From positions 1 through 21,621 of the forward strand of contig BNUH01000046.1 in NCBI GenBank assembly GCA_025997215.1: a stretch of DNA of 21,621 nucleotides, written 5' to 3'. Positions 8,013 to 15,684 of the stretch are shown in pieces. A program made the translations under genes and the position numbers. The number at the start of each line of letters is the position of its first letter. Within the stretch, counting starts at the first letter, position 1. Source of the stretch: Clostridia bacterium (GTDB lineage Bacteria > Bacillota_A > Clostridia > Christensenellales > Aristaeellaceae). Below the pieces are notes generated by a model. The model did no database searches and had not been told where the DNA came from. It worked only from the letters and a program-made list of their open reading frames with translations.

Positions 8013-8027
8013 CGGTAACGATTTCTT
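8013..8027. promoter_or_regulatory. Possible LacI-type operator at the glycosidase operon start site
   Basis: GCGGTAACGATTTCT agrees with the sites at 14314 and 14477 at 11 of 15 positions, including GCG, the central AACG and the final CT. It overlaps the predicted transcription start, where a bound repressor would block initiation. It is degenerate, so weaker than the other three sites. Confidence 0.45.
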
Positions 8028-8059
8028 TAGTCATCAAGACCATGATTGGAGGTGCCTTT

Positions 8060-9994
8060 ATGCGGATTATCAAGCGCGCGGTGCACTTCGACTATCATAC
8101 AATGCCCGGCATCTATAACATCAATGAGCAATTCGACGCAGCTCCTTTCGCTCAAACTCTCGCGGATGCGCATGTAGATTACATTAACTTTTTTGCGCTG
8201 TGCAACCTGGGGTTCTGCTACTATCCGACAAAGGTCGGCATCCCCTATCCCGGCATAAAGGGCGACATGCTTGGCGATATTTTAAACGAATGCCACAAGC
8301 GTGGCATCGGCGTAACTGCGTATATCAACATAGGCTTAATGCACGAACTGATGCGAAAGCACCCCGAATGGTGCCGTGTGGATAAGGGTGGACAGATTAT
8401 TCTCGGCGACCGCACGGCTAATTTTTTCCGAACGCTGTGCTATAATTCACCCCAGTATCATGAGTTTCTTCTCGCCATAATCAAAGAAATCTGCGCGTAT
8501 GACATAGACGGGTTATTCTGCGACTGCATGCAGTATTTTCCATGCCATTGCAACGCGTGCACTGAGGATATGATAAAGGAAGGCATCCCGCTGGACGACG
8601 AGGATCAGGCTACAGAGTTCAGCAAACGTGTCATGTATAGAGTGTCGCAGGAGATTAAGGATATAGTCGGCCCGGATCGTTATCTCTACCTGAACGGTAT
8701 GCCATATTACGATTACCGCAACCTGCAGACGCATGTAGAGATCGAATGCCTGCCCAGCGGTGGGTGGGGATATGACTTCTTCTGGCCGCACGTGTCTTAC
8801 GCGAGAAATATCCAAAAGACAGTGCTGTATATGACCGGGCGATTCCAGGCCAGTTGGGGCGATTTCGGCGGGTACAAGGGCAAAATATCCATAGAGAACG
8901 ACTTGTACGACGGACTGTGCAACAACGTACTCCCATCGGTAGGCGACCACATGCATCCGGCGTACGGCGTGGTTGGCGATATCTACAAAGACGTCGGCGA
9001 GATCTACAGCCGCATAAGCAAGTATGAAAAGTACACGCTCGGCGCGAGATATTTCTCAGACATAGGCGTCATAACGGATTCAGCCGGCTATCTCGGCGCG
9101 GATTATACAGGCCTTGCGCGTATGTTGGCCGAACTGAAGTTCAGTTTTGACATTGTACACAAGGATATGGATATATCACGGTTCGCTCTGGTGATACTGC
9201 CCGACCATATGACTGTTGACGAGGAGTTGGGAAAGAAACTGCGTTCGTTCGTCGATAACGGCGGCAGGATACTCAGTTCCGGCTTCAGCGGGCTGCGTTC
9301 AGACGCCTCTGCGTCAGGGAAGTTTGAGTTCGCGCTGCCCGAGTACGCTATCGACATCAACGGCAAAGACGAGTCGAATGTATCCTACTTCAATTTCACC
9401 AACCTGCCTGAAGGCTCGGCTGATATGCCGTGGGCGATGTACGCTCAGGCGATATTAATGACCGCCAGGAATAAAGCCGATGAACGCGCGAGGTATGTCA
9501 AGGCGTACTTCAGCCGCCACTGGGACGGTCTGCATGGTTACTTCTACTGCCCGCCCGAGAAAGAGACGGGCAACACTGCCGCCGCTGTGTGCGGGCATGT
9601 GGCGCATATCTGCTTTCCGGTGTTCGAGGCTTACAACCAGTGCGCCATGCGCGAGCATAAACTGCTGGTCAAACAGATTATCGACGAACTGCTGCCTAAG
9701 CCATTGCTGCGCTGCTGTCATGCCATACCATCCACGTCGAGGGTTACGCTTACGGGTACGAACGATTACAAGCTGCTGCATGTAAAAACCACTTACCCGG
9801 AACCGCGCGGCAAGTTCGACATCGTAGAGGAACACGGCGTCTTGATGGCGGGTTCAAACGTCTCAATCCGAGGCGAGTATAAGAGTGCCGCCCTGCTGCC
9901 CGACGAAACGCCTGTTAAGTCAGAAATCAAGGATGGGTACACTGTAGTAACGCTGCCCGAGATAAAGGGCTATGATATGTTCGTGCTTAGGTGA
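8060..9994 (+). CDS. Glycoside hydrolase-like protein, GHL6 TIM barrel with beta-galactosidase-type trimerisation domain
   Basis: Probable cytoplasmic glycosidase of 644 residues. The N-terminal ~340 residues resemble the hypothetical glycosyl hydrolase 6 barrel: GIGVTAYINIGL (82-93) followed by HPEWCRVD, LCYNSPQYHEF (126-136), and YDIDGLFCDC (147-156) with Asp150/Asp155 on a strand end. A Cys cluster CHCNAC (162-167) may bind zinc. The middle section (ISRFALVILPDHMTVD, GGRILSSGFSG) matches the GATase-like trimerisation domain of GH42-type enzymes. GH151 alpha-L-fucosidases, as I recall, share this architecture, but specificity is not assignable here. There is no signal peptide. GGAGGT (8048-8053) with 6-base spacing selects the ATG at 8060. 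The next gene begins 6 bp after the stop, indicating one transcript. Confidence 0.75.
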   Translation: MRIIKRAVHFDYHTMPGIYNINEQFDAAPFAQTLADAHVDYINFFALCNLGFCYYPTKVGIPYPGIKGDMLGDILNECHKRGIGVTAYINIGLMHELMRKHPEWCRVDKGGQIILGDRTANFFRTLCYNSPQYHEFLLAIIKEICAYDIDGLFCDCMQYFPCHCNACTEDMIKEGIPLDDEDQATEFSKRVMYRVSQEIKDIVGPDRYLYLNGMPYYDYRNLQTHVEIECLPSGGWGYDFFWPHVSYARNIQKTVLYMTGRFQASWGDFGGYKGKISIENDLYDGLCNNVLPSVGDHMHPAYGVVGDIYKDVGEIYSRISKYEKYTLGARYFSDIGVITDSAGYLGADYTGLARMLAELKFSFDIVHKDMDISRFALVILPDHMTVDEELGKKLRSFVDNGGRILSSGFSGLRSDASASGKFEFALPEYAIDINGKDESNVSYFNFTNLPEGSADMPWAMYAQAILMTARNKADERARYVKAYFSRHWDGLHGYFYCPPEKETGNTAAAVCGHVAHICFPVFEAYNQCAMREHKLLVKQIIDELLPKPLLRCCHAIPSTSRVTLTGTNDYKLLHVKTTYPEPRGKFDIVEEHGVLMAGSNVSIRGEYKSAALLPDETPVKSEIKDGYTVVTLPEIKGYDMFVLR

Positions 9995-10000
9995 CAAGAT

Positions 10001-12715
10001 ATGGAAAGAAACTATGAATTCCGCAGACGTTTACGCGAGGTGCACAAGCCGGGCATGAGGGACGACGCCGTGTGGCGTTCCGAGCAGGATTCGTTCAGGG
10101 GCTGCGTTATTAGGGAGGACTGGGAGATAGTCTTCCCTTCCGGTTCCGGCAAGGTGATGGAGAACGCGGCGTACGATCTGCTGGATTATTTCCGCGTGTC
10201 ACAGGGAATGTACCTGCGGGTTCGCGGCTCAAGGGATATTAACGAGGATGTGTCGAACCCCGGCGGCAAGATTGTTTTGACCACGGCGGCCCTGTCGCCT
10301 GATCTCGCGCCATCCGGTGAGGAGCGGGCCGCGCACCGCATCGTCGCCGACAAGGGCATTGTAATCTGCGGACGTGATGATCGCGGCGCGGCGCAAGGCT
10401 GCTATTACCTCGAGGATCGGATGAATATCCACCTAGGACCCGTCGTCGAGCGAGGCGAGTTCGACCGCGCGCCGTTGTTCACGCCGAGAATGATTCACTC
10501 CGGCTACGGGCTGGATATGTTCCCCGACGAGCATATCCGTGCTATTGCTCATGCGGGCATGGATGCTCTGCTGGTGTTCGTCAAGGGTATCGATGAGACG
10601 CCGCATGGTTACGTGGATTTCAACGATCTCATAGAACGTGCTTCAAATTACGGCGTAGATGTATATGCCTATAGCTATATGATCAGCAAGAAGCACCCCG
10701 ATGATCCCGACGCACGTGAGTTCTATGAGAATTCATACGGGAAACTGTTTGAGCGGTGCCCTGGTTTCAAGGGCGTGATACTGGTCGGCGAATCGTGCGA
10801 ATTCCCCAGCAAGGATCCGCGCGTTACACCCCACATGCACTACGAGGATGTGTCGAACCCCGGCGGCAAGATTGTTTTGACCACGGCGGCCCTGTCGCCT
10901 GATCTCGCGCCATCCGGTGAGGAGCGGGCCGCGCACCGCATCGTCGCCGACAAGGGCATTGTAATCTGCGGACGTGATGATCGCGGCGCGGCGCAAGGCT
11001 GCTATTACCTCGAGGATCGGATGAATATCCACCTAGGACCCGTCGTCGAGCGAGGCGAGTTCGACCGCGCGCCGTTGTTCACGCCGAGAATGATTCACTC
11101 CGGCTACGGGCTGGATATGTTCCCCGACGAGCATATCCGTGCTATTGCTCATGCGGGCATGGATGCTCTGCTGGTGTTCGTCAAGGGTATCGATGAGACG
11201 CCGCATGGTTACGTGGATTTCAACGATCTCATAGAACGTGCTTCAAATTACGGCGTAGATGTATATGCCTATAGCTATATGATCAGCAAGAAGCACCCCG
11301 ATGATCCCGACGCACGTGAGTTCTATGAGAATTCATACGGGAAACTGTTTGAGCGGTGCCCTGGTTTCAAGGGCGTGATACTGGTCGGCGAATCGTGCGA
11401 ATTCCCCAGCAAGGATCCGCGCGTTACACCCCACATGCACTACGAGGTTACGCCGGAGAACAATCCGAACAAACTCCCCTCGCCCGGCTGGTTCCCGTGC
11501 TATGATTATCCTCAATGGCTGAACATGGTCAAGGACGTCGTCCGCTCAAAGAAACCGGATGCGGACATCGTGTTCTGGACATACAACTGGGGCTGGGCCA
11601 ACCAAGAGGATCGGCTCGCGCTGATCCGCGCATTGCCTACGGATATTACGTTGCAGGCCACATGGGAGATGTTCCAGGGGTTCGAGTATCCCGGCGGCGT
11701 GAACGAGCGAACCACCGACTACACGCTGTTCTTTGAAGGGCCGGGCCAATATTTCTCCAGCGAGGCCGAGGAAGCGAAAAAGCGCGGCATCCGTTTATAT
11801 GCTATGGCCAACACAGGCGGCCTGTCGTGGGACATAGGCGTCATACCGTACGAGCCATGCCCTCAGCAATGGATGCGCCGCCATGCCGGCATACTCAAGG
11901 CCCGCGATGAATGGGGCCTCGCCGGTATTATGGAATCCCATCACTACGGATACTGGCCGTCGTTCATAGGCGAGCTGGTCAAGGCTGCGTACTGGTCGCC
12001 TAAGGTTGATGGAGCTAAGACGCTGAAAGAGCTGGCTACGCGTGATTTCACCGCTGATTATGCGGACAGCGTCATCCATGTGTGGGAATTGTACTCGGAG
12101 GGTATCCGCAACTGCGTATCAACCAACGAGGATCAGTACGGGCCGTTCAGGATCGGACCTGCGTACCCGCTGCTATTCTTGGAGGAAGCGGAGATACCGT
12201 CCGTGCCATATGCCCATTTCGGCAACAACAAGATATGCAACCCCATGTACAGCTTTAAGCCGGAACTGCGCAACCGCCTGCTGTTTGAAACAGAGCGGAT
12301 CGATGAGATGCGGAAGCTGTTCGCCGAAGGGAACGCTTTGCTCGCGCCCATCGTCGATAAGTTGGAGGGCCGCCGCAGGAACGACGCCGAACACCAGCTC
12401 GCTTTAGGCCGATTCATTGAACGCAGCGCGACGACGGTCGTTAACGTCAAACGCTGGTTCCGGTTAAAGCAAGACCTGCTGTCGGGTGAAGGAGACGCAA
12501 CTGCCATGATCGCCGAAATGAAGTCGATAGGCAAGGCGGAACTGGAGAACGCCCGCGAAACAATCCCGCTGGTCAACTATGACTCGCGGTTGGGCTTCGA
12601 GCCCAGCATGGAATATATGTGCGACGAAGCGCACATAAAGTGGAAGATCGAGCACACCGAGAAGGCGTTGGCTGCGCTGGACGTGTGGGTTAAGGAGATG
12701 AACACGTGCGGCTGA
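10001..12715 (+). CDS. GH20/GH67-like glycosidase-type protein carrying an internal 200-residue duplication
   Basis: 904 codons as read, of which about 704 are unique because residues about 83-282 are repeated exactly as 283-482. The unique protein has an N-terminal GH20b/GH67-like domain (GIVICGRDDRGAAQGCYYLE), then a TIM-barrel-like region starting at RMIHSGYGLDMFPDEHI, with GVILVGESCEF as an acidic-residue strand end, an aromatic-rich stretch (FWTYNWGWANQEDR), ESHHYGYWPSF, and a helical C-terminus. No classic GH20 GGDE-type Asp-Glu pair was found, so the family is unassigned. The duplication repeats the end of the N-terminal domain and the first barrel strands, which should disturb folding. 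A weak GGTGA overlapping the previous stop suggests translational coupling. An assembly error is an alternative explanation for the repeat. Confidence 0.7.
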   Translation: MERNYEFRRRLREVHKPGMRDDAVWRSEQDSFRGCVIREDWEIVFPSGSGKVMENAAYDLLDYFRVSQGMYLRVRGSRDINEDVSNPGGKIVLTTAALSPDLAPSGEERAAHRIVADKGIVICGRDDRGAAQGCYYLEDRMNIHLGPVVERGEFDRAPLFTPRMIHSGYGLDMFPDEHIRAIAHAGMDALLVFVKGIDETPHGYVDFNDLIERASNYGVDVYAYSYMISKKHPDDPDAREFYENSYGKLFERCPGFKGVILVGESCEFPSKDPRVTPHMHYEDVSNPGGKIVLTTAALSPDLAPSGEERAAHRIVADKGIVICGRDDRGAAQGCYYLEDRMNIHLGPVVERGEFDRAPLFTPRMIHSGYGLDMFPDEHIRAIAHAGMDALLVFVKGIDETPHGYVDFNDLIERASNYGVDVYAYSYMISKKHPDDPDAREFYENSYGKLFERCPGFKGVILVGESCEFPSKDPRVTPHMHYEVTPENNPNKLPSPGWFPCYDYPQWLNMVKDVVRSKKPDADIVFWTYNWGWANQEDRLALIRALPTDITLQATWEMFQGFEYPGGVNERTTDYTLFFEGPGQYFSSEAEEAKKRGIRLYAMANTGGLSWDIGVIPYEPCPQQWMRRHAGILKARDEWGLAGIMESHHYGYWPSFIGELVKAAYWSPKVDGAKTLKELATRDFTADYADSVIHVWELYSEGIRNCVSTNEDQYGPFRIGPAYPLLFLEEAEIPSVPYAHFGNNKICNPMYSFKPELRNRLLFETERIDEMRKLFAEGNALLAPIVDKLEGRRRNDAEHQLALGRFIERSATTVVNVKRWFRLKQDLLSGEGDATAMIAEMKSIGKAELENARETIPLVNYDSRLGFEPSMEYMCDEAHIKWKIEHTEKALAALDVWVKEMNTCG
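10242..10841 (+). repeat. 600-bp tandem direct repeat, copy 1
   Basis: This 600-bp unit is followed immediately by an identical copy. By line-by-line comparison I saw no mismatch. Both copies and the distal junction begin with ACGAGG (10242, 10842, 11442), a 6-bp microhomology that marks the likely slippage or recombination points. The length is exactly 200 codons, so the frame is kept. Confidence 0.97.
10842..11441 (+). repeat. 600-bp tandem direct repeat, copy 2
   Basis: Second, identical copy of the unit at 10242-10841. Downstream of 11447 the sequence diverges from the repeat start (GAGGTTACG instead of GAGGATGTG), defining the junction. Confidence 0.97.
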
Positions 12716-13257
12716 TAATCGCTCAGGCCGTAGGTTTTGTCGGAATGGCGCTGGTGTTCATCGCGTTCCAACAGAACGACAGGAAGAAGATACTGCTTGT
12801 GCAGTCAGTTGCGGCGGTAACATTCGTCATACATTTCATGATGCTGGGCGGTTATACCGGCGCTATGATGAATGCTGTAGAAATCGCAAGGAACCTGATA
12901 TTCCGAAAAAACTTGTCGCCAAAGGGCAAGACAATCAGCCGGTGGACGTTCATTGCGCTGTTCGCCGCGCTGGGGCTTATGACCTGGCAGAATGTATTCA
13001 GTTTGATGCCCATACTGGCGATGGGTCTGTCCACGTACGTGTTCGGTATGGATAAGGAGAAGATGATACGCCGCCTATCGCTGCCCGTGTCACTGCTATG
13101 GCTGACATACAACGTGGTCACACGGTCGATACCGACGGTGGCGACGGAGGTGTTCAACATCACTTCGGTGGTGATTGCGATGTGGCGATTTGACTGGCGG
13201 GCGGCGCCACCGAGTTCCCCATCACCACTTCCGCCTGAAGGTACAACCGCTCGTTGA
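12706..13257 (+). CDS. YgjV-family inner membrane protein
   Basis: A 183-residue polytopic membrane protein resembling the YgjV (Imp-YgjV) family, whose function is not known. Hydrophobic helices include IIAQAVGFVGMALVFIAF, VQSVAAVTFVIHFMML, WTFIALFAALGLMTW, a segment ending FSLMPILAMGLSTYVFG, and a last one near VFNITSVVIAMW. The QNDRKKILLVQS loop after helix 1 and the NAVEIARNLIF segment are characteristic. The start is GTG, overlapping the previous gene by 10 bp, with AAGGAG 8 bases upstream (12692-12697), so it is translationally coupled to the GH20-like gene. The last ~18 residues (Pro/Ser-rich) overlap the 3' end of the converging LacI gene by 98 bp and look like a tail beyond the conserved fold. 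A role in export or uptake linked to the glycosidases is possible but unproven. Confidence 0.8.
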   Translation: MRLIIAQAVGFVGMALVFIAFQQNDRKKILLVQSVAAVTFVIHFMMLGGYTGAMMNAVEIARNLIFRKNLSPKGKTISRWTFIALFAALGLMTWQNVFSLMPILAMGLSTYVFGMDKEKMIRRLSLPVSLLWLTYNVVTRSIPTVATEVFNITSVVIAMWRFDWRAAPPSSPSPLPPEGTTAR

Positions 13258-14194
13258 CGCCCTCGTTTTTGCCTGTCAGCCTGCGCATGATAATATTGAT
13301 GGCAGTGGAACCGATTCGTTCGGCGGGCTGGTTGACGGTGCTGAGCTTTGGTAGGAACAAACCGGTGTTATCAGGTGTGTCGAAGCACACCATGGATATA
13401 TTGTCCGGGATGGTCAGGTTTGCCTCGCGCAGAGCGTCTATGACGCCGTATGCCAGGTGATTGCTGGCCGCAAAGATGGCTGTGGGCGGGTTCGTTTCGT
13501 TTATTAGCGCGCGCATTGAGTCTCGTCCGTGTTCGCGAGCAAACGAGCCGTTGCGGGTAATTTTCTCTAACCCCGCTTCATCCATAGCCTGAGCATAGCC
13601 TAGCATACGCTGCTCTGCGGTGGTTTCGGACAGGCTGCCGTTGATCATCGCAATGCGGGTATGCCCGGCGTCAATCAAGCATCGCGTCATCGAATACGCC
13701 TGTATTCTGTTATCAACCGTAACCGAATCAAAGCTCGCTTTTATGCGCGGCAGGTTGTCAATGAATACCACGGCTATACCCAGCCTTACGGCGTCTTGAT
13801 AAAACGGACAATCCTCGTCCACACTGGCCAGCACGATCGCGGCCACGCGTTTATCTAATAATATCCGCAGAGCGCGGCGTTCTCGCTCGACCTCGCTGTT
13901 GCTATTCATCACGAGCAAGGCGAAGTCCTCCTGCCAGGCGATTGAATCCGCGCCTTTTATAATGCGCGCAAAGTATTCGTTGCCTATATCCGGTACGATA
14001 ATGCCTATGGTTTTACTGCGTTTCTCACGCAGCGAGCGCGCGGCTTCATTGGGGTGATAGTCCATCTTCTCCATGGCTAACAGAACCTGCTCGCGCGTTT
14101 TTGCGCTGACGCGGCCCTGGTTGTTGATCACACGGGAGACGGTCGATACGGATACTCTCAGCGCGTTCGCGACGTCTTTTATGTTGGAGGGCAT
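13160..14194 (-). CDS. LacI-family transcriptional regulator
   Basis: A 344-residue sugar-responsive repressor. The N-terminal HTH reads NIKDVANALRVSVSTVSRVI with hinge segment NEAARSL, followed by the periplasmic-binding-protein-like core (SKTIGIIVPDIGNEYF, SFDSVTVDNR, GHTRIAMING, FDTPDNTGLFLPKLSTVNQP). The frame opens at 14260, but I choose 14194. The predicted promoter -10 (14232-14237) would start transcription near 14225, and GGTGG lies about 6 bases before this ATG, although the ribosome site is weak. The C-terminal ~15 residues exceed the usual core end and overlap the convergent ygjV-like gene by 98 bp. It is divergent from the M24/creatininase operon, with two near-identical operator candidates in the gap, so it probably controls that operon and itself, and by site similarity the ASRT-like and glycosidase promoters. 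Confidence 0.9.
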   Translation of the reverse strand: MPSNIKDVANALRVSVSTVSRVINNQGRVSAKTREQVLLAMEKMDYHPNEAARSLREKRSKTIGIIVPDIGNEYFARIIKGADSIAWQEDFALLVMNSNSEVERERRALRILLDKRVAAIVLASVDEDCPFYQDAVRLGIAVVFIDNLPRIKASFDSVTVDNRIQAYSMTRCLIDAGHTRIAMINGSLSETTAEQRMLGYAQAMDEAGLEKITRNGSFAREHGRDSMRALINETNPPTAIFAASNHLAYGVIDALREANLTIPDNISMVCFDTPDNTGLFLPKLSTVNQPAERIGSTAINIIMRRLTGKNEGVNERLYLQAEVVMGNSVAPPASQIATSQSPPK

Positions 14195-14231
14195 GCTCAG
14201 CCACCGTTCGTAACAGGTTAGTTTCATTATC

Positions 14232-14260
14232 AGTTTACTTGATTTGTCGGAAAGATTCAA
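14232..14260 (-). promoter_or_regulatory. Probable promoter of the LacI-family gene
   Basis: On the minus strand TTGAAT (14255-14260), 17-bp spacer, TAAACT (14232-14237); each box matches consensus at 4 of 6 positions. It fits a start codon at 14194 with a short leader of about 30 nt. Confidence 0.45.
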
Positions 14261-14313
14261 GACAAAATTGTGTTAACCCAATTGGTAGCCGCAGGTGTGA
14301 AACACGGCATTAT

Positions 14314-14330
14314 GCGCAAACGATACCTCA
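14314..14330. promoter_or_regulatory. LacI-type operator O1
   Basis: GCGCAAACGATACCTCA is nearly identical to the site at 14477-14493 (15 of 17 positions). It lies upstream of both the LacI promoter and the M24 promoter in the divergent gap, 163 bp from the second site, a layout suited to DNA looping. Confidence 0.7.
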
Positions 14331-14393
14331 TGGCCTATTGCGAGGCTATTTGAAAAAATCGATTCCATGTGCTATGTTGTTATGCATTTTATA

Positions 14394-14422
14394 TTGACAA
14401 CAACGGCGTTATGTGCTAATAT
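14394..14422 (+). promoter_or_regulatory. Promoter of the M24/creatininase operon
   Basis: TTGACA (14394-14399), 17-bp spacer, TAATAT (14417-14422) with an extended TG motif (TGC before the -10 box). Predicted start near 14429, giving a leader of about 83 nt that contains operator O2. Confidence 0.8.
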
Positions 14423-14476
14423 CGTGATATAACTTCGCAGATCGACGGTAAATGATTGTGGGCATATACGCGGTAA

Positions 14477-14493
14477 GCGCAAACGTTATCTCA
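14477..14493. promoter_or_regulatory. LacI-type operator O2
   Basis: GCGCAAACGTTATCTCA is centred on CG and closely matches O1 (14314-14330) and the cre-like site at 7855-7870. It lies about 50 bases into the transcript, just before the AGGAGGT ribosome site. Confidence 0.72.
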
Positions 14494-14511
14494 ATTTAGG
14501 AGGTTTCACCT

Positions 14512-15678
14512 ATGAGCAGGATCTGTATACCCGATGCCGAGTACGCCCAGCGGCTGCAGAAATGCGCCAAGCTGGTCGAAGCGAAAGGCTACGACGTATA
14601 TCTCGTCAACTCCAACGAAGCCGATTATGCCAATGTGCGTTATTTCACCAACTTCTGGCCGCTGTTCGAGCGCGCGGGAGTGGCCATCACTCCGAGCGGG
14701 AATGCCGCGTTGCTGGTCGGTCCAGAGAGCCAGATATTCGCAGCCGACCGCAGTAAAATACAGAATATTTACACAGTGCTTGAGTATCGTGAATCCGCCG
14801 ATCCCAGTTACCCAGAAGCGACGGTATATACATATAAGGACGTATTCAGCGGTCTTGGCGCGAAGGGCGATCACTTGAAAATCGGTGTTGGCAGCTACTT
14901 GGACACCAGTTGCGAAATGATGCGCGGGCTGCAAGCCTCCTATCCAAACGCGGAAATCATCGAAGACAAAGAGATCATGGTATCGCTGCGGCAGATCAAG
15001 TCTGTGAACGAACTGGCTTGCATGCGCGAAGGTTTCCGCATCACCGACCTCGCCATGAAAGAGGTTATGCGCCACCTGAAGCCCGGCGTTACCGAGCTGT
15101 CCTTGGTAGGCATCGCCGAGCATGTCGTATACGAAAACGGCGCAGAGTACGAAGGTCTGCCCATGTACGTATTCAGCGAAGCCTCCACCCGCCACGCCAT
15201 ATCCCGCCCCGGTTACCGAGTGATCGGCAAGGGCGACATAGTACAGCTCAACCTGTCAGCCAAGGTAGACGGCTATTCCCCCTCCATCGGATATCCGGTA
15301 TCCATCGGCGAGCTCACGCCCGAAAAACGCCGCTATGTCGAGTTCTGCCTCGAAATGCACCGCTGGACGGAAAAACAAATCAAGGCTGGCATACTGGCAT
15401 CCAGCGTCGCCAAGGACTTCTACAAACAGTACTGTGATAACGGTTATAAAGATGCATATGTGTATGGACCCTGCCACGGCACCGGCATGATTGAGGTCGA
15501 AGCGCCGTGGATGGAGACGTCTTCCGACTATAAACTGGAATCGAACATGACATTCCAGGTAGATACGTTCATTTCTGGCCCGACTTTCGGCATTCGTTGG
15601 GAAAAGGGCATCGTCGTTACTGAATCTGGCTGCGACTCGCTCTCCGCGCCTATCGGCGAGATTTACGAAATCGGGTGA
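14512..15678 (+). CDS. M24-family protein lacking metal ligands (creatinase-like)
   Basis: A 388-residue two-domain protein of the creatinase/Xaa-Pro peptidase fold: creatinase-N-like domain (about 10-155) and pita-bread catalytic domain (165-385). In metallopeptidases five residues bind two metals. Here the first Asp is Asn247 (GDIVQLNLSAKVDGY), the second is Ser258 (GYSPSIGYP), His322 remains (YGPCHGTG), the third-position Glu is Asp351 (MTFQVDTF), and Glu364 remains (RWEKGIVVTE). Loss of both Asp makes a di-metal peptidase unlikely, but metal-free members such as creatinase exist and use a His; His228 (STRHAISR) sits where that His is found. AGGAGGT precedes the ATG. The creatininase-family gene starts 6 bp downstream, so the two are co-translated. 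Substrate unknown. Confidence 0.82.
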   Translation: MSRICIPDAEYAQRLQKCAKLVEAKGYDVYLVNSNEADYANVRYFTNFWPLFERAGVAITPSGNAALLVGPESQIFAADRSKIQNIYTVLEYRESADPSYPEATVYTYKDVFSGLGAKGDHLKIGVGSYLDTSCEMMRGLQASYPNAEIIEDKEIMVSLRQIKSVNELACMREGFRITDLAMKEVMRHLKPGVTELSLVGIAEHVVYENGAEYEGLPMYVFSEASTRHAISRPGYRVIGKGDIVQLNLSAKVDGYSPSIGYPVSIGELTPEKRRYVEFCLEMHRWTEKQIKAGILASSVAKDFYKQYCDNGYKDAYVYGPCHGTGMIEVEAPWMETSSDYKLESNMTFQVDTFISGPTFGIRWEKGIVVTESGCDSLSAPIGEIYEIG

Positions 15679-15684
15679 TTCAGT

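Noticed and set aside
7997..8059. Upstream start for the GHL6-type glycosidase
   Set aside because: The predicted transcription start (about 8017) lies downstream of it and the GGAGGT site fits 8060.
10242..11441. Tandem duplication as a mobile element or natural domain repeat
   Set aside because: There are no terminal inverted repeats, target duplications or transposase, and the unit does not match domain borders; microhomology-based duplication or artefact fits better.
15125..15134. TCGTATACGA, matching the core of the ROK palindrome
   Set aside because: It falls inside the M24 coding sequence in codons for Val-Tyr-Glu, lacks the outer AA/TT bases and is far from any promoter.
14506..15195. 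Long antisense open frame (229 codons) opposite the first M24 gene
   Set aside because: It lies wholly opposite a recognisable gene, has no family-like motifs and no ribosome site, and is explained by codon bias of the sense gene.
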